DNA from: an uncultured Lachnospiraceae bacterium | Lineage (GTDB): Bacteria; Bacillota; Clostridia; Lachnospirales; Lachnospiraceae | Assembly (NCBI GenBank): GCA_946544235.1 | Contig: CAMNMC010000074.1 | Location: 1 to 46,196, forward strand | Reading direction: 5' to 3' | DNA length: 46,196 nt | Part shown: positions 42,345 through 46,196 of the stretch, piece after piece | Numbering within the stretch: the stretch's first letter is position 1 | Layout: each line of letters begins with the position of its first letter | The notes under the pieces: model-generated | Database searches by the model: none | Seen by the model: only the letters and a program-made list of their open reading frames with translations | What the model was told of the DNA's origin: nothing | Program-made: the position numbers and the translations under genes

Positions 42345-43240
42345 GTAAGAAATTTAAAGGTGAAATTGAAAGTATAGATGAAGCAAAGGAACTCTTTTAC
42401 GGACTTGCCGAAGACAGAAAACAGGAAAGAAGAGCCGTAAAGGAGGCCGAAAGAGAAGCTAAAAGACTTGCGAAGGAAGAGGCAAAGGAAGAAGCCCGTC
42501 GTCTTAAGGAAGAAGCAAAGCATAAGGAAGCTGAGGATAAGAATACAGAGTCTTCGACTGATGATACAGTAGATGAAACTTCATCGGTTAATACCGTTTC
42601 AGCAGAAATTTCAGATGGTGAAATTCCAGAAGGTGAAACTGAAGAAAACGAACAGGGAGAGGGCAAAAAGAGAAAATATAAAGGCCGTAAGAAAAAAGAA
42701 AAGGTTAATATTGTCAGGGAACTTTATTACCTTGGTATCTATATCGGCGTTGTAATCATAGTATGTTTTCTTATCATAACATTTATCGGAGAGAGAACAA
42801 CCGTTGTCGGCGATTCAATGAATCCTACACTTCAGGACGGTGACAACCTCTGGATTGATAAGATAAGCTACAGGTTTTCGGACCCGAAGAGATTTGATAT
42901 TGTTATCTTCCCTCCTAGAAATAATTCTGAGAAGATATATATCAAGAGAATAATCGGTCTGCCTGGTGAAACTGTTCAGATTGAAGAAAATGGTGATATA
43001 CTTATCAATGGCAAGGTTCTTGTTGAAAATTACGGAGCAGAACGTATAGAACCTGAAAAAAGGGGAATAGCCAACAGTCCTATAACTCTGGGGAAGGATG
43101 AATATTTCGTCCTGGGTGATAACCGGAATAACAGTGAGGACAGCCGGAGTTCTAGAGTCGGAAATGTTAAGAAGAAGGAGATAATCGGTAAAGCTGTATT
43201 CAGACTGTCGCCGTTATCAAAATTTGGAAAGGTAAAATAG
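42341..43240 (+). CDS. lepB: Signal peptidase I (second copy) with long charged N-terminus
   Basis: This 299-residue signal peptidase begins at TTG inside the ylqF stop (TTGA), with AGGAG eight bases upstream. The first 125 residues are a Lys/Glu/Ala-rich, probably coiled-coil cytoplasmic extension not found in ordinary signal peptidases. One membrane segment follows (about 128-150). Catalytic Ser159 (VVGDSMNPT) and Lys202 (IKRIIGLPGE) are both present, as is the VLGDNRNNSEDSR motif. It shares its active-site layout with the copy 1.9 kb upstream but is clearly diverged. The extension may link it to a partner. Confidence 0.93.
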   Translation: MSKKFKGEIESIDEAKELFYGLAEDRKQERRAVKEAEREAKRLAKEEAKEEARRLKEEAKHKEAEDKNTESSTDDTVDETSSVNTVSAEISDGEIPEGETEENEQGEGKKRKYKGRKKKEKVNIVRELYYLGIYIGVVIIVCFLIITFIGERTTVVGDSMNPTLQDGDNLWIDKISYRFSDPKRFDIVIFPPRNNSEKIYIKRIIGLPGETVQIEENGDILINGKVLVENYGAERIEPEKRGIANSPITLGKDEYFVLGDNRNNSEDSRSSRVGNVKKKEIIGKAVFRLSPLSKFGKVK

Positions 43241-43250
43241 TGTTTTTTTT

Positions 43251-43287
43251 GAGGGAATATTTGAGATTCATGTATTCCCTCTTTCTA
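43251..43287 (+). terminator. Terminator after the second signal peptidase
   Basis: GAGGGAATA (43251-43259) pairs with TATTCCCTC (43273-43281), followed by TTTCTAT. A run of eight T lies just before the stem, so it could also work on the other strand. Confidence 0.8.
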
Positions 43288-43310
43288 TCATATAAACCAT
43301 GAATGACATG

Positions 43311-43478
43311 CCTGATATTACAGGATAAAAAATAACTTTATCGCGCCTGCTATTACATAAAAAACAGTTTTGTCGTGCATGCTATTACATGAAAAAACAG
43401 CTTTGTCATGCCTGCTATAATTGTATAAAAATAGTTTTGTCATAACTGCTATTGCAGAATATAAATATTTTTTTCATG
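43311..43478. repeat. Five imperfect tandem repeats of 32-35 bp
   Basis: Units occupy 43311-43345, 43346-43377, 43378-43410, 43411-43444 and 43445-43478. The core is CTGCTATTACAT, then an A run, CAGTTTTGTC and a GTG or ATG end. Units 2 and 3 are the most alike; 1 and 5 are more decayed, and a possible remnant follows. There are no spacers, so it is not a CRISPR array. It fills the gap before rnhB. Confidence 0.8.
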
Positions 43479-43519
43479 CCGACAATGGCATAATACTCTT
43501 AATTATAAGGTTGAATATC

Positions 43520-44311
43520 ATGAACGTTTGTGAGATAAAAGCAAAGATCAAGGAAATAGAAGAGCTTCCTCTTATGAAATATGAAGAAAAGAAACTCCGC
43601 TTCAATCTGCTTGCCGAAGAGATAAGCATGGATGAAAGAAAAGGTGTTATAGCTCTCAGAGATAAACTTATCAAGAAATCTGAAGATATAGATAAGGAGA
43701 TACTTCGAGTAAAGGCTATGATGAGCTTTGAAAACAAGTACTCTGATGTAAACTATATCTGCGGTACTGACGAGGTTGGACGAGGACCTCTTGCCGGACC
43801 TATCGTAACAGCTGCCGTTATACTTCCGAAGGGATATGTAATACCGGGTCTTAACGATTCTAAGCAGGTTAAAAAGGAAATGCGAGAGGAACTGTATGAC
43901 ATAATCCTCAGAGATGCAGTTGCAGTCGGACTCGGAATGAATACAGAAAAGTTCATTGATACCGAAGGGATTCAGGAAGCAAATTATGATGCCATGCGTA
44001 AAGCTGTCAGAAACCTTTCTGTAACACCTGATCTTGTACTGGTTGATGCAGTCAAGATACCAAAGCTTCCTATCAGGCAGGTTTCCATCATTAAAGGCGA
44101 TGCTTTATCTGTATCAATAGCTGCTGCAAGTATAGTTGCGAAGGTTACCAGGGACAGACTTATGACGGAATACGATAAGCTCTATCCTGAATACGATTTC
44201 AAGAATAATATGGGCTACGGATCAAAGAAGCATCTTGAAGCATTGACAAGGCTCGGTCCTTGCGAGATTCACAGAAGATCTTTTATTAAGAACTACTGGA
44301 ATGAGGATTGA
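43520..44311 (+). CDS. rnhB: Ribonuclease HII
   Basis: RNase HII cuts RNA in RNA-DNA hybrids and removes single ribonucleotides from DNA. The 263-residue protein has an N-terminal helical extension of about 75 residues as in B. subtilis, then the catalytic segment CGTDEVGRGPLAGP, GLNDSKQV, the SIAAASIVAKVTRD motif and a terminal GYGSKKHLEALTRLGPCEIHRRSF. ATG 43520 is chosen because the upstream in-frame start falls inside the tandem repeat. Ribosome binding is weak (AAGG). yraN follows, a usual arrangement. Confidence 0.96.
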   Translation: MNVCEIKAKIKEIEELPLMKYEEKKLRFNLLAEEISMDERKGVIALRDKLIKKSEDIDKEILRVKAMMSFENKYSDVNYICGTDEVGRGPLAGPIVTAAVILPKGYVIPGLNDSKQVKKEMREELYDIILRDAVAVGLGMNTEKFIDTEGIQEANYDAMRKAVRNLSVTPDLVLVDAVKIPKLPIRQVSIIKGDALSVSIAAASIVAKVTRDRLMTEYDKLYPEYDFKNNMGYGSKKHLEALTRLGPCEIHRRSFIKNYWNED

Positions 44312-44360
44312 TTAGAATGCTGATCGATATACTAAATATATTTTATATATAATACGGAGT

Positions 44361-44732
44361 ATGGCTTTGGTAAATAAAAGAGATCTTGGTGGAAAGAAAG
44401 AAGCACTTGCTGCAGAATTTCTGATGCAGGAAGGATATACCATAGTTCGGATGAATTACAAGGTTCGTCAGGCAGAGATTGATATTGTTGCTTTTGATGA
44501 AGCAAGGAATGTTCTGGTATTTGTTGAAGTCAAATACAGAGCCACCGGAAGATCCGGAAGCTCGCTTGAAGCAGTAACTCCTGCCAAACAGAGAAAGATA
44601 AGCCAGGCAGCACTTTTCTATATGAATCAGATGAAGATAAATCCGGAGACCATGAATATACGTTTTGATGTTGTCGGAATTGACGGAGACAGGATCACTC
44701 ATATAGAAAATGCCTTTTCCTTCTGTGCCTGA
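44361..44732 (+). CDS. yraN: YraN family (UPF0102) endonuclease-like protein
   Basis: The 123-residue protein has an endonuclease-like fold. GKKEALAAEFLMQEGYTIVRMNYKVRQAEIDIVAFDE and VFVEVKYRATG hold the E-x-D-x(n)-ExK-type residues of that fold. Its cellular reaction is not established. It lies 49 bases after rnhB and 24 before pgeF. The ribosome binding site is a short CGGAG. Length is normal. Confidence 0.93.
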   Translation: MALVNKRDLGGKKEALAAEFLMQEGYTIVRMNYKVRQAEIDIVAFDEARNVLVFVEVKYRATGRSGSSLEAVTPAKQRKISQAALFYMNQMKINPETMNIRFDVVGIDGDRITHIENAFSFCA

Positions 44733-44756
44733 GCGTAAATTAAACATAGGATAATT

Positions 44757-45635
44757 ATGATCATGAATCAGACAGAAATAAACAATATAATAGATAGTGA
44801 TGCACGTTTTTCGCTTCTTCGATCAGGTTATAATAATATGATGATCCCTGTGGTCAGGTCAAAGCTTCTTTCCGGATTTGATGACCGTATCATCCATGGC
44901 TTTTCGACCAGACTCGGAGGCGTAAGCAAGGAACACCTTTCATCGATGAATCTGAGCTTTTCGAGAGGAGACAATCCGGAAAACGTTACTTTGAATCATC
45001 GTATTTTTTCGGGATGCCTGGGCTATGATCATGAGAGAACCGTATTTTCCGATCAGATTCATAAAACCTTTATCAGAGAAGTAACGGAAGAGGATGCCGG
45101 TAAAGGAATCGTCAGAAAGAGTGACATTACCGAAACGGATGGTCTTATTACCGACATGAAGAACCTTCCGCTCATGACCTTCTATGCTGACTGTGTTCCG
45201 CTTCTTTTTTATGCGCCGGATAATAATGTTATCGCTTCGGTTCACTCGGGCTGGAAGGGGACTCTTGCCGGAATAGGCAGAGAAGCGGCTCGGCTTTTTA
45301 GGGATAGATATAACTGTGATATATCAAAGCTTATTTGCTTTATTGGTCCATCTATATGTATGGATTGTTACGAAATAAGCCGTGACGTTGCGGAAGAGTT
45401 TATAAAGCTTCATCCGGATTACGAGTCAAGAGGCATTGTAAAATATACCGGAAATGATAAGTTCCGCCTGAATCTGCAGGAGGCCTGCAAGGACATTCTT
45501 GTTTCATCAGGTTTGAATTCGGATAATATTGAAATATCAGGTTTATGTACTGCATGTAATCCTGAAATACTGTTTTCACACAGAAAAACCAATGGTTTAA
45601 GAGGAAATATGGCAGCCGTTATCATGCTGCGTTAG
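44757..45635 (+). CDS. pgeF: Purine nucleoside phosphorylase / laccase-domain protein
   Basis: YfiH/PgeF proteins (multicopper polyphenol oxidase fold) act on purine nucleosides and can edit peptidoglycan precursors. The 292-residue protein has the HGFSTRLGGVS entry segment, DCVPLLFY with its metal-binding Cys, SVHSGWKGT with the metal-binding His, and GPSICMDCYE. ATG 44757 has an ATAGGA site. The DUF512 gene follows 3 bases later. The precise substrate is inferred from the family. Confidence 0.9.
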   Translation: MIMNQTEINNIIDSDARFSLLRSGYNNMMIPVVRSKLLSGFDDRIIHGFSTRLGGVSKEHLSSMNLSFSRGDNPENVTLNHRIFSGCLGYDHERTVFSDQIHKTFIREVTEEDAGKGIVRKSDITETDGLITDMKNLPLMTFYADCVPLLFYAPDNNVIASVHSGWKGTLAGIGREAARLFRDRYNCDISKLICFIGPSICMDCYEISRDVAEEFIKLHPDYESRGIVKYTGNDKFRLNLQEACKDILVSSGLNSDNIEISGLCTACNPEILFSHRKTNGLRGNMAAVIMLR

Positions 45636-45638
45636 TAT

Positions 45639-46196
45639 ATGAAGAAACATCTTATTGTCAAGGTAATTAAAGACAGTCCTGCCGATGCTGCCGGCATCAG
45701 GAAAGGTGAGAAGCTCCTCAGCCTTAATGATCAGGAGATAAATGATATCTTCGATTATGATTTTATCGCTGAGGATACAAGTCTTGTACTTGATATTGAA
45801 AATGAAGCAGGAAGTGTAAGAAAGCTTACGATTGAAAAGGATGAGGGCGAAGATCTCGGACTGGTTTTCGAAGAGTCCCTCATGGATAATTATAAATCCT
45901 GCTATAACAAATGCATATTCTGTTTTATAGATCAGAATCCTAAGGGGATGCGAGAGACTATATATTTTAAGGATGATGATTCCAGACTTTCCTTCCTTCA
46001 GGGCAACTATATAACCATGACCAACATGAAGGATTCAGAGATAGACAGAATTATCGAATATAAGCTGGCTCCGATCAATATTTCCGTGCACACGACCAAT
46101 CCCGAGCTTAGATGCAGTATGCTTCATAACAGATTTGCCGGCAGGATACTTGATCATATGGACAAGCTTTATGCAGCAGAAATCCCTATGAATGCC
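45639..46196 (+). CDS. DUF512 radical-SAM protein, 3' end missing
   Basis: The frame runs from ATG 45639 to the end of the window; 186 residues are visible. The N-terminus is PDZ-like (VKVIKDSPADAAGIRKGEKLLSLNDQEI), followed by a Cys-x3-Cys-x2-Cys radical-SAM motif (CYNKCIFC) at about residue 89 and RLSFLQGNYITMTNM. These are the marks of the DUF512 family of putative Fe-S oxidoreductases, whose reaction is unknown. It probably closes the operon beginning with rnhB or lies next to the GTPase gene der, as in many Clostridia, but that lies outside the window. Confidence 0.9.
   Translation, partial: MKKHLIVKVIKDSPADAAGIRKGEKLLSLNDQEINDIFDYDFIAEDTSLVLDIENEAGSVRKLTIEKDEGEDLGLVFEESLMDNYKSCYNKCIFCFIDQNPKGMRETIYFKDDDSRLSFLQGNYITMTNMKDSEIDRIIEYKLAPINISVHTTNPELRCSMLHNRFAGRILDHMDKLYAAEIPMNA

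Noticed and set aside
43311-43478. CRISPR array
   Set aside because: Units are directly adjacent without spacers, vary in sequence and have no cas genes nearby.

Overview
The window looks like a chromosomal segment of an anaerobic, plant-fibre-degrading Firmicute of the Lachnospiraceae, most like Butyrivibrio or a close relative. This is inferred, not proven. The reasons are moderate-to-low GC with AT-rich intergenic DNA, strong AGGAGG-type ribosome binding sites, a secreted CBM-GH5 endoglucanase beside an intracellular GH94 cellobiose phosphorylase, an IspH-S1 fusion protein typical of Clostridia, and a sodium-pumping decarboxylase cluster. Nearly all genes lie on the plus strand; tmcAL and a candidate small toxin locus are on the minus strand. 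I see no tRNA, rRNA, CRISPR, transposase or prophage.

Layout. 1-1551: the 3' part of a CBM-linker-GH5 endoglucanase. 1756-3613: rsmD, coaD and a coiled-coil protein of unknown function, ending at a bidirectional terminator shared with tmcAL (minus strand). 4931-5620: a gene-poor stretch with two facing promoters, a 25-bp inverted repeat, a central bidirectional hairpin and two tiny overlapping reading frames. It resembles a type I toxin-antitoxin locus and is the most novel item here. 5621-6907: a PLP aminotransferase. 7425-9094: recA-recX behind a LexA box. 9164-10714: rny. Then nudix hydrolase, xerD, aroC, rpsO, pnp (with a long leader hairpin), cellobiose phosphorylase and ftsK. 22500-27265: fhs, folD, rimO and pgsA. 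27653-33152: a five-gene Na+-translocating biotin decarboxylase cluster with two different carboxyltransferases. 33438-37022: a flavoprotein, a PAS-GGDEF-PAS protein and cmk. 37126-39192: ispH-S1. 39475-46196: rplS, lepB, a membrane protein, ylqF, a second lepB, rnhB, yraN, pgeF and the start of a DUF512 radical-SAM protein.

How the genes fit together. The extracellular endoglucanase would release cello-oligosaccharides, which the phosphorylase cleaves to glucose-1-phosphate while conserving energy. fhs and folD interconvert one-carbon folates. The 27.6-33.2 kb cluster links acyl-CoA or oxaloacetate (de)carboxylation to a sodium gradient. Most other genes serve DNA repair and segregation (recA, recX, xerD, ftsK), RNA processing and translation (rny, pnp, rpsO, rplS, rimO, ylqF, rsmD, tmcAL, rnhB) or protein export (two signal peptidases).

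Intergenic DNA is unusually structured. It holds two tandem-repeat arrays (6.96-7.07 kb and 43.31-43.48 kb), a hairpin family with a conserved tip on different stems (31.6 and 37.0 kb), three TTACGTAA palindromes before xerD, and leader hairpins before aroC, rpsO and pnp.
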